Shown here piece by piece: positions 34,042 to 44,695 of a DNA stretch of 64,000 nt (within the stretch, counting starts at the first letter, position 1; each line of letters starts with the position of its first letter). A program made the position numbers and the translations under genes. Location: positions 1 through 64,000 of the forward strand of contig WFNB01000108.1 in assembly GCA_015488755.1 (NCBI GenBank). Direction: 5' to 3'. The notes beneath the pieces are model-generated. The model was not told where the DNA came from, did not search any database, and worked only from the letters and a program-made list of their open reading frames with translations. The DNA comes from Gammaproteobacteria bacterium. GTDB taxonomy: Bacteria > Pseudomonadota > Gammaproteobacteria > GRL18.

Positions 34042-37008
34042 ATGATCCCAAACCAAAACTATGCTCCAGGTATGCGTATTGTTGTTCGAGATGCAGAATG
34101 GGTAATACGTCGTTCAGATATGAGTTCCGATGGTGGTCATTTAATCGAATGTGAAGGGATATCAGAGTTAGTTCGAGGTAGGAATGGACGTTTTTTAACC
34201 ACAATAGAAAATGATCCAGACTTTAGTGAAAATCCAATTGAAATTCTAGATCCTGCCCAAACAAAACTGACAGAAGATAAATCCCCTAATTTTAAAAACA
34301 GTTTGTTGTACATTGAAAGCCTATTACGCCAAAAAGTACCAACCGATGAGAAAATCTGTTTTGGACACCAGGCTGCAATGGATCCACTACCATTCCAGCT
34401 TGATCCAACCAAAATAGCTCTCAAACAGCCACGCCAACGTATGTTGATTGCTGATTCTGTGGGGCTGGGTAAAACCCTTGAAGCAGGCATATTGATGTCT
34501 GAGCTTATTCGTCGGGGTAAAGGCAAGCGTATCTTAGTTCTGGCCGTTAAATCCATGCTGACTCAGTTTCAAAAAGAAATGTGGAGTCGTTTTACTATTC
34601 CATTAACCCGACTTGATTCGGCAGGGCTACAAAAAGTACGAAATCGCATCCCAACCAACCACAACCCCTTTAACTATTACGACAAGTCAATAATCTCAAT
34701 TGATACACTGAAGCAGGATGTTGAATACCGCCATTACCTTGAACAAGCCTATTGGGACATTATTGTCATTGATGAAGCACACAATGTCGCCAGACGTGGT
34801 AGTAATTCTCAACGAAGTCGTTTAGCACAGCTATTAGCAGGGCGTTCAGATACACTCATTATGCTTTCTGCGACCCCACATGATGGCAGACCAGAAAGTT
34901 TTGCCAGTTTAATGAATATGCTTGATGCAACTGCTATCAGTAATGAAAAAGAATACCAGCATGAAGATTTCAGTGATAAAGGTTTAGTGGTTCGTCGCTT
35001 CAAAAAAGATGTTAAAGATCAAATTGCCAAAGAATTTCCAGAACGAGAAATTTCTACGATCAAAGCAACTGCGACAGCAATGGAAGAAGATGTCTATCGT
35101 GAATTAGTAGAAGCAAACTTTGGCACTCTGGACTCTTTATCTGCAAGCTCTTTACTTTCAAAGAAGGGCAAACCTCATAGTCAACTTTTTCGAGTCACTT
35201 TAGAAAAAGCTTTATTTTCAAGCCCAATGGCTTGTTTATCAACAGTCGAAAATCGTATTAAGAAATTAGAGAAAACTGAAGACCCAGAATTTCAGGATGA
35301 CATTGACACTTTAACCTCATTGGCCAATGGTTTGAAACGAATTGATGCCAGTCAATTCAGCAAATATCAACGTTTACTCTCACTGATACAGGACAAAAAA
35401 CAGGGCTTTGGCTGGAAACCCAACAAAACAAATGATCGCCTGGTTATTTTTACCGAAAGTATACCTACCCTGAATTTTCTGACAGAACACTTAAAAGTTG
35501 ATCTGAATTTAAAAGAAGAACAATTAGGCATCTTGCATGGGCAGATATCAGACATTGATATCATGCGAACAGTAGAAGAATTTGGTAAAGAAAAATCTAA
35601 ACTAAGATTATTAGTCTGTTCTGATGTGGCCTCAGAAGGCATCAATTTACATTACCTTAGCCATAAAATGATTCATTTTGATATTCCATGGTCATTAATG
35701 GTGTTTCAACAACGTAATGGTCGTATAGACCGCTATGGTCAAAGCAAACAACCACAAATACGTTATTTATTAACAGAAAGTCAAAATGCAAAAATACGGG
35801 GTGATAGCCGTATCTATGACGTATTGATTGAAAAAGATGAGCAGGCACAGAAGAATATTGGTGACCCATCAGAGTTCACTGGTGGTTTTGATCAAGAATC
35901 AGAAGAAGCTCAAGTGGCTGAGATTGTTGGTGGCAATGAAACCAATGGTGCTGACATTTTAGCGGCTTTATTCGATGAAAATTTTGAGACTGCAAATGAT
36001 GAGAGCAATAACCCGCTGGCAATGGTGGCTGAAAAAAGTGTTAGTACAGATAACAGTGAAATACAACAACTCACATCGCTTTATAAAAAAAATATCGACT
36101 TTGCTCAACAGGCCTTAGAATACATCAAACGTTCAGGTCAACGACTGGAATTTGATATTGTCAACAATAGCACTCTGACCCTTACAATCAATAAAGAATT
36201 AGAACAAAGATTAAAGCTGTTAACACCTGAAATTTATCCCAAAGACAGCCAGTTTATTTTGACTGAAGATATCAAAGTGATTGCAGACGAAATTGCCGCA
36301 TCCCGTGGTGAAGAACATGCCTGGCCAGCGAAACAATTTTTATGGCAGCTTCACCCTGTGATGGAGTGGCTTAATGATAAAGTCCTATCTGCTTTTGGTC
36401 GCCATCATGCACCATTGATACGTATGCCACATCATTTAGAAGGTCATCAGCATCAGTTTTTATTGAGTGCTACCTTCCCTAATCGTAAAAGTCATCCTTT
36501 GATCAACGACTGGATTGTAGTCAGTTTTTCACAAGATGATTTTGATAGTCTGAAAGGATTTAATGAATTTCTGCAAGCGATCAATCTGGGTGATATCACC
36601 TTATCTAATCCAGCTAAGGCAGACAACACTGATTTTCAACAAAAATTATTGCCTCAGGTCATTGAAAAAGCAAAACAACATTTTGAACAGGTTCGTAATA
36701 CTTTTGAAGACTCAATCAATACAAAATTACAGCAGCAAATTGATGCCCTGGAAAAATTACGTGGTAAACGTATAAAACAAATGGAACTCAATTTATCTAC
36801 GACGGGTGGCATTCAGGCAATTATTAAAGATAAAAAAGCCAAAGAACAGCGACGTATTGAAAAGTTATTCGATGATTATATTCAGTGGATAGAAGATACC
36901 ATGACTACAGAAAAAGAACCTTATATTCAGGTTATTGCCGTCTTTACTGGACAAGAAGGTACAGGAGCTGAGGGTACTGGTTCTGATGGTATGGAGGCGA
37001 AGGAATAA
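34042..37008 (+). CDS. drmD: DrmD-like SNF2 helicase (DISARM class 1-like)
   Basis: A 988-residue SNF2/RapA-type translocase. An N-terminal domain (about 1-100) precedes helicase lobe 1 with ADSVGLGKTLEAG (Walker A about 137-145), IDEAHN (DEAH 244-247) and LSATPHDGRPESF. Lobe 2 has DVASEGINLHYLSH and QQRNGRIDRYGQ. A long helical C-terminal region (about 640-980) follows. It matches DrmD, the helicase that opens class 1 DISARM loci next to an adenine methylase, as here. Presumed role: ATP-driven movement on unmodified incoming DNA. Four bases separate it from the next gene. Confidence 0.85.
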   Translation: MIPNQNYAPGMRIVVRDAEWVIRRSDMSSDGGHLIECEGISELVRGRNGRFLTTIENDPDFSENPIEILDPAQTKLTEDKSPNFKNSLLYIESLLRQKVPTDEKICFGHQAAMDPLPFQLDPTKIALKQPRQRMLIADSVGLGKTLEAGILMSELIRRGKGKRILVLAVKSMLTQFQKEMWSRFTIPLTRLDSAGLQKVRNRIPTNHNPFNYYDKSIISIDTLKQDVEYRHYLEQAYWDIIVIDEAHNVARRGSNSQRSRLAQLLAGRSDTLIMLSATPHDGRPESFASLMNMLDATAISNEKEYQHEDFSDKGLVVRRFKKDVKDQIAKEFPEREISTIKATATAMEEDVYRELVEANFGTLDSLSASSLLSKKGKPHSQLFRVTLEKALFSSPMACLSTVENRIKKLEKTEDPEFQDDIDTLTSLANGLKRIDASQFSKYQRLLSLIQDKKQGFGWKPNKTNDRLVIFTESIPTLNFLTEHLKVDLNLKEEQLGILHGQISDIDIMRTVEEFGKEKSKLRLLVCSDVASEGINLHYLSHKMIHFDIPWSLMVFQQRNGRIDRYGQSKQPQIRYLLTESQNAKIRGDSRIYDVLIEKDEQAQKNIGDPSEFTGGFDQESEEAQVAEIVGGNETNGADILAALFDENFETANDESNNPLAMVAEKSVSTDNSEIQQLTSLYKKNIDFAQQALEYIKRSGQRLEFDIVNNSTLTLTINKELEQRLKLLTPEIYPKDSQFILTEDIKVIADEIAASRGEEHAWPAKQFLWQLHPVMEWLNDKVLSAFGRHHAPLIRMPHHLEGHQHQFLLSATFPNRKSHPLINDWIVVSFSQDDFDSLKGFNEFLQAINLGDITLSNPAKADNTDFQQKLLPQVIEKAKQHFEQVRNTFEDSINTKLQQQIDALEKLRGKRIKQMELNLSTTGGIQAIIKDKKAKEQRRIEKLFDDYIQWIEDTMTTEKEPYIQVIAVFTGQEGTGAEGTGSDGMEAKE

Positions 37009-37011
37009 ATC

Positions 37012-40000
37012 ATGGCATTAATTGGCATTTATAATGAAAATGATTTTTACTCCAATCATTATCTGACTTCAGTCTTTGAAAATGATATTCGTGGTGTCAT
37101 GGATAACTGGCAACAGCAAGAAAGCAAAGCCAGAGAACATGAAAAACAACAAAAAGCATTGGGTCGGAAACCAGAAAGAGGATATCGTGCACCCTATACC
37201 CAACTGACCAGTTATGCTGGACAGTTTTTTAAAGACCTTAATGAACATGGTCGTGAGCATAATATTGACATCCGGTTTCGTCTACAACGTCAACGTTGGC
37301 AATCTATTTTACAGCCACTGGGTTATCAGTTAGAACCGACAACGATAGAACTTGATTCCGGTTTATACTTGCCCGTATTGGCTCGCTATGATGATAGCCT
37401 TGGGTCACAAGGGATGAATAAACCCTTTCTTTGGGTTATAGAAGCCCATGATCTCCATGACGAAGACAATCAGGATCCACTGGCTTTACCAATATTAGCA
37501 CCACAATTTCCAGATAAGGTCATACAGGATGAAGCGTTAAGAAAAAAACACAGAATCTTTTTTAAAAGCAAAAGTGGAGAAGGTATTACCTGGTTGGATA
37601 TCATCTCAAAACATATTCTTACCCAGACTGAACCTCCACGCTGGATATTGTTATTGGGTAATCGTCAGGCATTACTGATTGACCGAACCAAATGGGCACA
37701 AAATCGCTTATTGCGATTTGATTTTGAGGAAATTTTAGGGCGTAAAGAAACTAATACTCTCAAAGCAACAGCGGCCTTATTACATAAAGATTCAGTCATG
37801 CCGGAAAGTGGTCAGCCATTACTGGACAATCTGGATGAAAACAGTCATAAACACGCATTCTCAGTCTCTGAAGACTTAAAATATGCCCTGCGTGAATCGA
37901 TTGAATTATTAGGGAATGAAGCGACACAATATTTAATCAAACATGGCAAGGCTAACTATACAGGTAAAAACGCTATAAAACCTGAGCAGCTCAGCCTGGA
38001 ATGTTTACGTTATATGTACCGTATGCTGTTTTTGTTTTATATCGAAGCAAGACCTGAGCTTGAATATGCACCCATGAAATCCATGACTTACCTTAAAGGC
38101 TATAGTCTGGAAAACCTGCGTGATTTAGAAATGGTACCTCTTTATTCAGAAGAAGATAAAAACGGTCGTTATTTGCATGATAGTTTAAATTGTTTATTCA
38201 AACTAATCCATAAAGGTTTTGATAATCGTTATGCATTGGAAAAACTGGATGTCTTTAGTATCACCCAACTGGATAGCCATTTGTTTGACCCAAGTCGAAC
38301 ACCTACCTTAAACAGGGTGGTGTTTAGCAATTTAACCTTACAACATATTATTCAGTTAATGTCCATTTCCAAGCCCAAAAAGGGCAAAAAGCGTGGACGA
38401 ATTTCTTATGCACAATTAGGCATTAACCAACTGGGTGCTGTTTATGAAGCACTACTCTCCTATCGAGGATTTTTTGCCAATGAATTATTGTATGAAGTTA
38501 AAAAGAAAGGTGAAAAAACGAATTTATTAGAAACGGGTTACTTTGTCACAACAGAGCAATTTCTACAATACGATGAAGAAGAAAAAGTCACTCATACCGT
38601 CTATGAAGGTGGCGAGAAAAAGAGCAGATACAAAACCTTTGAAAAAGGCAGTTTTATTTATCGTATGGCAGGGCGAGACAGAGAAAAGTCGGCTTCTTAT
38701 TATACGCCAGAGGTGCTGACTCACTCATTAGTCAAATACGCCCTAAAAGAATTATATAAAGAGAAAGTAGAACCACTTAAAACAGCATCAGAAAAAGCAG
38801 AAACCATTATTAACTTAAAGGTTTGTGAGCCTGCTATGGGCAGTGCAGCATTCTTGAATGAAGCCATTAACCAATTATCTGAACAGTATTTAGTTTACAA
38901 ACAACAGGCAGAAGATAAACGCATACCGCAGGATGAATACACACAACAATTACAACGAGTTAAAATGTACATTGCCGATAATAATGTCTTTGGTGTGGAT
39001 TTAAATCCGGTTGCTGTTGAACTGGCTGAAGTATCACTTTGGTTGAATGCAATTTCATCAGAAGCATTTGTGCCTTGGTTTGGTTATCAGCTATTTAATG
39101 GTAATTCACTCATTGGCGCTCGCCGCCAGGTATTTCCTACACATCAATTGACTTATAAATCACAAAAAGATCCCAGTTGGCTTAATTTAGCACCAACTCG
39201 ATTAATGCCTGGAACAGATAGGGAAGAACATCAGGTTTATCACTTTTTATTGGGTGATAATGGCATGGCAGACTATAAGGACAAAGTGGTTAAAGGTTTA
39301 AAAGGTGAAGAAATTAAAACCATTAATGAATGGCGTAAATCATTCAATAAACCATGGTTTGATGAAAAAGGGAATAATGACTACAAAACTCAATTACAAC
39401 GTATCTGTAAAAAAATAGATGATTTATGGGCTGAGCATACTCAACAGCGAGCTAAAGAACGCCAGTTAACGACGGATAAGTTACCAATTTGGCCTGATAA
39501 AGCTGATGCTGTCACAATGAGTAATATGGCAAGTAAAGATCAAATGGTCCAAAAAGCCATGACAGATGGTTCAAGTTCTTACCAGCGTCTGAAAATGGTG
39601 ATGGATTACTGGTGTGCATTATGGTTCTGGCCTATTGATAAAGCGGATGAATTACCCGATAGGGATCAATATCTTTTTGAAATTGAAACCCTGTTAGACG
39701 GTTATATTCAGCCAGAGATATTAGAGATCGAACCTGAAATTATGTCTGATCAGGTACAATCTGATAATGAGATTGGTCAGCAGGATATGTTTGGTGAGGA
39801 TCAGTCAGATTTATTTAATGATAATTTAAATACTACGATTCTTACTGCTAAAGGTACACTTAATAAACGAGTGATATTTAAATATCTACCACGGTTAGAA
39901 ATTGTTGATAATCTGAGTCAGCAGTTTAAATATTTCCATTGGGAATTGGAGTTTGCTGATATTTTTTCTAGCAATATAGGATTTGATTTGGTACTTGGTA

Positions 40001-42042
40001 ATCCTCCTTGGTTAAAGGTTGAATGGCAAGAGGGTGATATTTTAGGTGATTACAATCCTTTATTTGTTCTTCGTAATTTTAAAGCATCTGAACTCAATGG
40101 ACTTAGAGAGGAAACATTTGAGGAATATCATGAGTTAAAAGATTACTATTTAACAGAATATAGTAAGGCACAAGGTGCACAAAACTTTTTAAACGCAGAC
40201 TGTAATTATCCACTACTAAGAGGGCAAAAGGCTAACTTATATAAGTGTTTTATACCCAAGGCATGGGAAATCAGTTCAGATAAAGCAATAAGTGCTTTTC
40301 TTCACCCTGAAAGTATTTATGAAGATCCAAAAGGAGGTTTATTAAGGGCCGAATGCTATCCACGATTAAGAGCTCATTATCAATTTAATAATGAAAGGAA
40401 GCTATTCCCCATTGGAAATCAATTTAGGTATAGTTTAAATCTATATGGTAGAAAAAAAGAAAAAACAAGCTTTAGCAATATTTCTAATTTATTTATACCT
40501 TCTACTATTGAACTGTGCTTTAAACATGACGGCATTGGTCAAGTCCCGGGAATAAAAGATATAGAAAATCAATGGGATACTGGAGGGCATGCTTCAAGAA
40601 TAGTTAATGTTAATGAAAATAAACTAAGTTTATTTGCTGGTATTTATGATCCAGAGAAAACACTGGCATTAGAAGCTCGTTTACCTTCACTACATTCTCA
40701 ACAGTTAATATCGGTATTAGAGAAATTCCTTCAACAAAATAAATGCTTATCAGATTTAAAACAAAATTACTTTTCTACTTACATGTTTGATGAAACACAG
40801 TCCCAGAAAAACAAAATAATTAAAAGAGACACTCAATTTCCTAATTCAAGGCAAGAATGGGTATTGTCAGGACCACATTTCTTTGTTGGAAATCCTTTGT
40901 ATCAAACACCTAGAAGTTCTTGTTTAACACATAAAGCATATGATAATTTAGATTTAACTTTTATAGGTGATGACTACTTCCCAAGGACTAATTATATTCC
41001 AGCTTGTGAAAAAACAGAATATCTTACTCACCAACCTAAAGTTACTTGGATAGGTAAAGGAGAAAAAAAATTTAGATATGCTACAAATTTTTATCGAGTG
41101 GTCAACCGTGAAATGATTGCATCTGCGTTAGAACGTACACTCGTAACTATTATTTCCCCCCCTGATATATGCCATATAAATACATGTTTAAGTACAGCAT
41201 TTAAATATCAACAGGACTTATTAGATTATTTTGCGATGACACTATCTGTTCCTATTGATTTTCGTGTTAAAAGTACTGGGCTAGGACATGCAAACACAAC
41301 ATTAATTAACCAACTTCCTATATTAACAAATAATATATTTCGCAAAGATCTACACATTAGAAGTTTATCTCTTGTAAGTTTAACAAAAAATTATTCTGAT
41401 TTATGGAGTGAATGTTTTAAAAGTAATTTTACTGAGATTAAATGGGCAAAAACTGATCCTCGTTTAAAAAATAAATTTTTTCAATGTCTCACACATAATT
41501 GGGATAAAAATTGTGCTTTACGTACTGATTATGAACGAAGACAAGCATTAATTGAAATAGATGTATTGGTATCAATGTCATTAAGTCTTACTCTTGAAGA
41601 ATTACAAACTATTTATCGTGTACAATTTCCCGTCATGCGTCAATATGAAGCTGATACTTGGTATGATAAACTTGGTCGTATTATTTTTACAATAAGTAAA
41701 GGATTAGTTGGAGTTGGGCTAGGAAGAAAAAGCAACAAAACTTTTAAAATCAGCATTAAAAATGGTGTATTTGTTACAGGCAGTGAAGCCATTCATAAAG
41801 ATGGAACTGGCAGTGCGGATAAATCATGGACAAATGATAATCTGCTGTTAGGCTGGGAAAATATCAAAGACCTCCAGTCAGGCATTGTCACCAAAACCTA
41901 TATGGATGACACAATGCCAGGAGGCCCAACAGAACGTACCATCGAATACCACGCTCCCTTTGATAAATGTAATCGAGAAGACGACTACAACACAGTCTGG
42001 GCTGAATTTGAACGGCGCTTTCAAAATGGGGATAAAAAGTAA
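37012..42042 (+). CDS. drmMI: DrmMI-like adenine-specific DNA methyltransferase
   Basis: A 1676-residue protein of the Eco57I-like gamma-type N6-adenine methylase group. SAM-binding motif: [14 protein letters not shown] near residue 605. [22 protein letters not shown] follows, and the catalytic NPPW lies at about 997-1000 in [10 protein letters not shown] target-recognition region probably occupies ~1050-1550. It would mark host DNA as self in a DISARM-like system. The last ~90 residues are duplicated in the chimeric ORF at 43369. A TAATG overlap couples it to the HEPN gene. No separate nuclease domain was recognised in this chain. Confidence 0.87.
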   Translation: MALIGIYNENDFYSNHYLTSVFENDIRGVMDNWQQQESKAREHEKQQKALGRKPERGYRAPYTQLTSYAGQFFKDLNEHGREHNIDIRFRLQRQRWQSILQPLGYQLEPTTIELDSGLYLPVLARYDDSLGSQGMNKPFLWVIEAHDLHDEDNQDPLALPILAPQFPDKVIQDEALRKKHRIFFKSKSGEGITWLDIISKHILTQTEPPRWILLLGNRQALLIDRTKWAQNRLLRFDFEEILGRKETNTLKATAALLHKDSVMPESGQPLLDNLDENSHKHAFSVSEDLKYALRESIELLGNEATQYLIKHGKANYTGKNAIKPEQLSLECLRYMYRMLFLFYIEARPELEYAPMKSMTYLKGYSLENLRDLEMVPLYSEEDKNGRYLHDSLNCLFKLIHKGFDNRYALEKLDVFSITQLDSHLFDPSRTPTLNRVVFSNLTLQHIIQLMSISKPKKGKKRGRISYAQLGINQLGAVYEALLSYRGFFANELLYEVKKKGEKTNLLETGYFVTTEQFLQYDEEEKVTHTVYEGGEKKSRYKTFEKGSFIYRMAGRDREKSASYYTPEVLTHSLVKYALKELYKEKVEPLKTASEKAETIINLKVCEPAMGSAAFLNEAINQLSEQYLVYKQQAEDKRIPQDEYTQQLQRVKMYIADNNVFGVDLNPVAVELAEVSLWLNAISSEAFVPWFGYQLFNGNSLIGARRQVFPTHQLTYKSQKDPSWLNLAPTRLMPGTDREEHQVYHFLLGDNGMADYKDKVVKGLKGEEIKTINEWRKSFNKPWFDEKGNNDYKTQLQRICKKIDDLWAEHTQQRAKERQLTTDKLPIWPDKADAVTMSNMASKDQMVQKAMTDGSSSYQRLKMVMDYWCALWFWPIDKADELPDRDQYLFEIETLLDGYIQPEILEIEPEIMSDQVQSDNEIGQQDMFGEDQSDLFNDNLNTTILTAKGTLNKRVIFKYLPRLEIVDNLSQQFKYFHWELEFADIFSSNIGFDLVLGNPPWLKVEWQEGDILGDYNPLFVLRNFKASELNGLREETFEEYHELKDYYLTEYSKAQGAQNFLNADCNYPLLRGQKANLYKCFIPKAWEISSDKAISAFLHPESIYEDPKGGLLRAECYPRLRAHYQFNNERKLFPIGNQFRYSLNLYGRKKEKTSFSNISNLFIPSTIELCFKHDGIGQVPGIKDIENQWDTGGHASRIVNVNENKLSLFAGIYDPEKTLALEARLPSLHSQQLISVLEKFLQQNKCLSDLKQNYFSTYMFDETQSQKNKIIKRDTQFPNSRQEWVLSGPHFFVGNPLYQTPRSSCLTHKAYDNLDLTFIGDDYFPRTNYIPACEKTEYLTHQPKVTWIGKGEKKFRYATNFYRVVNREMIASALERTLVTIISPPDICHINTCLSTAFKYQQDLLDYFAMTLSVPIDFRVKSTGLGHANTTLINQLPILTNNIFRKDLHIRSLSLVSLTKNYSDLWSECFKSNFTEIKWAKTDPRLKNKFFQCLTHNWDKNCALRTDYERRQALIEIDVLVSMSLSLTLEELQTIYRVQFPVMRQYEADTWYDKLGRIIFTISKGLVGVGLGRKSNKTFKISIKNGVFVTGSEAIHKDGTGSADKSWTNDNLLLGWENIKDLQSGIVTKTYMDDTMPGGPTERTIEYHAPFDKCNREDDYNTVWAEFERRFQNGDKK
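41753..42013 (+). repeat. Direct repeat unit 1: 3' end of the methylase gene
   Basis: Aligns without gaps to 43613-43873, exactly 1860 bases downstream. My hand count over 41761-42000 gives 208 of 240 bases identical (about 87%). Weaker homology extends further upstream, but the second copy lacks an internal segment of about 110 bases. Confidence 0.9.
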
Positions 42043-43367
42043 TGAAAAAAAATAAAAAATATGAATCATTATTAAATGAAAATGTAGTTGATGGGACTGT
42101 TTTTACTGATAATGAAATTTTTTATGTAAGTATAAAATTAATTAAACTCCAGGATGATCAAGGTAACTATGCCGTAACTATAAATACAGATTCAAAAGAA
42201 ATTTTTGATTGTAAATCCAATTTAATAAAAATCAATTGTAGTAATAGCGATGAAGAACTAATTATTGAAGTTGGTATCACAAACAGAGGTTTTAATGATT
42301 CTTTTCAAATTAAAGGATATTTAATAGGAATAGTATCAAAATCTTTAAATGCAGATGTAACTAATTTGAATTATCAAATCCCAAATTCTAGTGCTTTGCC
42401 ATTCATAAAGTTTGATTTTAAATGGACAAATAAAATTCAATTGGAAAATGATAACTATGATATTAATTGTCATATTTTAAATGACCTTATTCAAGTAAGC
42501 CTACCAAATGCCATAACTATACAAAATAAAGAATATCTTGCACTAAGAAATATAATAGATAAAAAAATTCAATATTTAACCACACTGCTTTCTTTTTGCA
42601 GGAGTACTACTGTCGAATGGGAATCATGTATAGAAAAAAATAATGATGAAGAGGTTGCTTTTCGTTTTATGAAGGTCAATACGGCTAAAATATTTCCAAA
42701 TAAATTAAATCCTTTTAGACAAAATCCAGAATTTTGGACAAATTTTATAGAGCATAGTGTAAAAAGTGATATAGAATTACAACGTTTGATTGATAATGGA
42801 GTTTTTCAGGCTTGTGGAAACCTGCGTTGGGGGTGTTATTTAGACGAAATGACATTAATACGTCATGTTGCTGCACTAGAAGGAATTTGTCGACTTCGTA
42901 ATGATAAAGGACATTTAGTTTCGGTAGTAAATGAAGAAAAATGGAAAAAATTTAGACAATTAAGAAAAGCACCTTTAAAGAAAGCAATGCAAGAAGCTGG
43001 CTTTAATGATGATGAAATAGTCCAGATAAGAAAAAATATTGGTGATAATTCTCGCATATTAAATAGTTTGCCAATTAAAGAGCAAATTGAACAATTTTTT
43101 ACCCAGAATAAATTACAGAAATATTATAGTATTAATAAAAAATCTATCAATAGTGCTTTTAATGTTCGCAACAAAATTGTTCATGAAGGATGGAATCCTA
43201 AATGGGATAAGGAATTGAGTACATATATTTTTACAACTAGAAATGCTTTGTTTGTAACTATACTCTCGATACTGGATTATAAAGGAAAGTTTTATCTTTG
43301 TGGAGAAGAAGAACCCATTGATCTTATAAAAATAACTGATAAAAACAATGTAAGAGAAGGTATCTAA
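42042..43367 (+). CDS. HEPN-domain protein (ApeA-like), cargo of the island
   Basis: A 441-residue protein, notably AT-rich. The N-terminal ~150 residues are beta-rich and unrecognised. The C-terminal part is helical and contains VRNKIVHEGW: R376 and H381 give the Rx4H motif of HEPN ribonucleases. The arrangement resembles ApeA-type proteins, in which a HEPN RNase is kept inactive until phage infection. Activity as an abortive-infection RNase is inference. It starts within the methylase stop (TAATG) and ends one base before the next ATG. Confidence 0.6.
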   Translation: MKKNKKYESLLNENVVDGTVFTDNEIFYVSIKLIKLQDDQGNYAVTINTDSKEIFDCKSNLIKINCSNSDEELIIEVGITNRGFNDSFQIKGYLIGIVSKSLNADVTNLNYQIPNSSALPFIKFDFKWTNKIQLENDNYDINCHILNDLIQVSLPNAITIQNKEYLALRNIIDKKIQYLTTLLSFCRSTTVEWESCIEKNNDEEVAFRFMKVNTAKIFPNKLNPFRQNPEFWTNFIEHSVKSDIELQRLIDNGVFQACGNLRWGCYLDEMTLIRHVAALEGICRLRNDKGHLVSVVNEEKWKKFRQLRKAPLKKAMQEAGFNDDEIVQIRKNIGDNSRILNSLPIKEQIEQFFTQNKLQKYYSINKKSINSAFNVRNKIVHEGWNPKWDKELSTYIFTTRNALFVTILSILDYKGKFYLCGEEEPIDLIKITDKNNVREGI

Positions 43368-43368
43368 T

Positions 43369-43908
43369 ATGGCTATAATTGAAGGCTTCCGAGTAAAAAA
43401 CTTTAAGGCTCTAAAAGATTTCCGACTTGATCAGATGTTTTTTAATAACTTATCAACACGTTGGCACAGAAATTGTGCATTAAGAAGTGATTATACAAGA
43501 CGACAAGCTCTAGTTGAAATTGATGTTCAAGGAAATATTGTTTTCACTGCATCTCAAAGTATTTCTGATGTAGGCTTAGACCGAAAATACAAAAAAAATA
43601 GCTTTAAAACAGGCATTAAAAATGGTGTATTTGTTACAGACAGTGAAGCCATTCACAAAGACGGTACGGGAAGTGGGGATAAACCTTGGACAGAAGACAA
43701 TCTGCAACTGGGCTGGGAAGATATAAAAGACCTTCAATCAGGTAGTGTCACCAAAACCTATATGGACGACACCATGCCAGGCGGCCCAACAGAACGCACC
43801 ATCGAATACCACGCCCCATTTGACAAATGTAACAGAGAAGATGACTACAACACAGTCTGGGCTGAATTTGAACATCGGTTTTGGGATAAAGTTCATGGTT
43901 CAGAATAA
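43369..43908 (+). pseudogene. Chimeric ORF: AAA-gene start fused to methylase 3' end
   Basis: The first 17 residues (MAIIEGFRVKNFKALKD) are identical to those of the AAA gene at 49973; 46 of the first 51 bases match. After a short bridge the rest matches the C-terminus of the upstream methylase (ALRSDYTRRQALVEID..., then [18 protein letters not shown] and on to the end), with an internal deletion. It has neither ATPase nor methylase motifs, so an independent function is unlikely. It is best read as the junction of a tandem duplication. Its 3' end overlaps the HamA-like start by 14 bases. Confidence 0.8.
43613..43873 (+). repeat. Direct repeat unit 2: diverged copy of the methylase 3' end
   Basis: Partner of 41753-42013. 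Together the two copies bracket the HEPN gene. Recombination between them would delete that gene and restore a single methylase 3' end joined to the HamA-like gene. Confidence 0.9.
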
Positions 43909-44695
43909 TAAAAATGTAGCATCATGGTTTTCTGAACACCAATTACCTGAAAATTCCATAAGTGTTAGAGCAGAAGTATTAGCATTGGATAAAAATAATC
44001 TGCTCGAAGATTTTATGTCTGAAATAATTCCAACTTGTTATCTTTCAAGTAGTGATCGAATTACTCAAATGAATAGAACAGGTCTTAGTGCATCAGACAT
44101 TGTACGTAATAAGTTACCTGATACAGGTAATGTTATGTCAGGTGATTTTGGTGAAGTTCTTACTCTCTTTTTTCTTGGTAGTGAAAGAAATGAAGTTATT
44201 AATGAAGTAAAAAAATGGAGATTTAAACAAGATAGAAAAAAAGCTACTCCGCATTCTGATGTAATTATTTTGTATAGAAAATATACTGATAAAGCCTCAA
44301 CTGAGGATTTTGTTATTTGTGCTGAATCAAAAGCAAAGGCCACAGGATCTAATTCTGAACCGATTGAAAATTCAATTAAGGGATATGAGAGTGATAAAAC
44401 GGGAAGAATGGGAAGGACTCTCCTTTGGTTAAGAGAAAAAGCTATTGATCATGAAAATGCAGATTCTATAGCTTTTATTGAAAGATTTACTAATGAACTC
44501 TTAGATACAAAATTTAGTAAAAAATATCGGGCTATTGCTATTATTGATTGCGATTACTTGGATGATGAATTGGTTAAATCCTTAGACTTACCAGAGCAAA
44601 ATGATGAGTTTGAGATTATAGTACTTGGTATTCATAACCTTAAATCTATATATGAAAATAGCTTTTCAAGAGCTATTAGTGAAGCAGGTCAATGA
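43895..44695 (+). CDS. hamA: HamA-like nuclease of a Hachiman-type system (DUF1837)
   Basis: A 266-residue protein from the ATG at 43895. An upstream in-frame start at 43745 would translate the methylase repeat out of frame, so I reject it. Motifs: GDFGEVLTLFFL (83-94), TPHSDVIIL (118-126) and CAESKAKAT (ESK at 144-146), giving the acidic D...ExK arrangement of a PD-(D/E)XK nuclease as in DUF1837 HamA. In Hachiman, HamB restrains HamA until phage DNA is sensed, then HamA degrades DNA. The next gene overlaps by four bases (ATGA) and is a helicase, the expected partner. AbpA of E. coli is a related alternative. Confidence 0.75.
   Translation: MVQNNKNVASWFSEHQLPENSISVRAEVLALDKNNLLEDFMSEIIPTCYLSSSDRITQMNRTGLSASDIVRNKLPDTGNVMSGDFGEVLTLFFLGSERNEVINEVKKWRFKQDRKKATPHSDVIILYRKYTDKASTEDFVICAESKAKATGSNSEPIENSIKGYESDKTGRMGRTLLWLREKAIDHENADSIAFIERFTNELLDTKFSKKYRAIAIIDCDYLDDELVKSLDLPEQNDEFEIIVLGIHNLKSIYENSFSRAISEAGQ

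Noticed and set aside
43745-43894. A 50-residue N-terminal extension of the HamA-like protein
   Set aside because: It translates the methylase repeat in another frame and does not resemble HamA. The ATG at 43895 fits the family.
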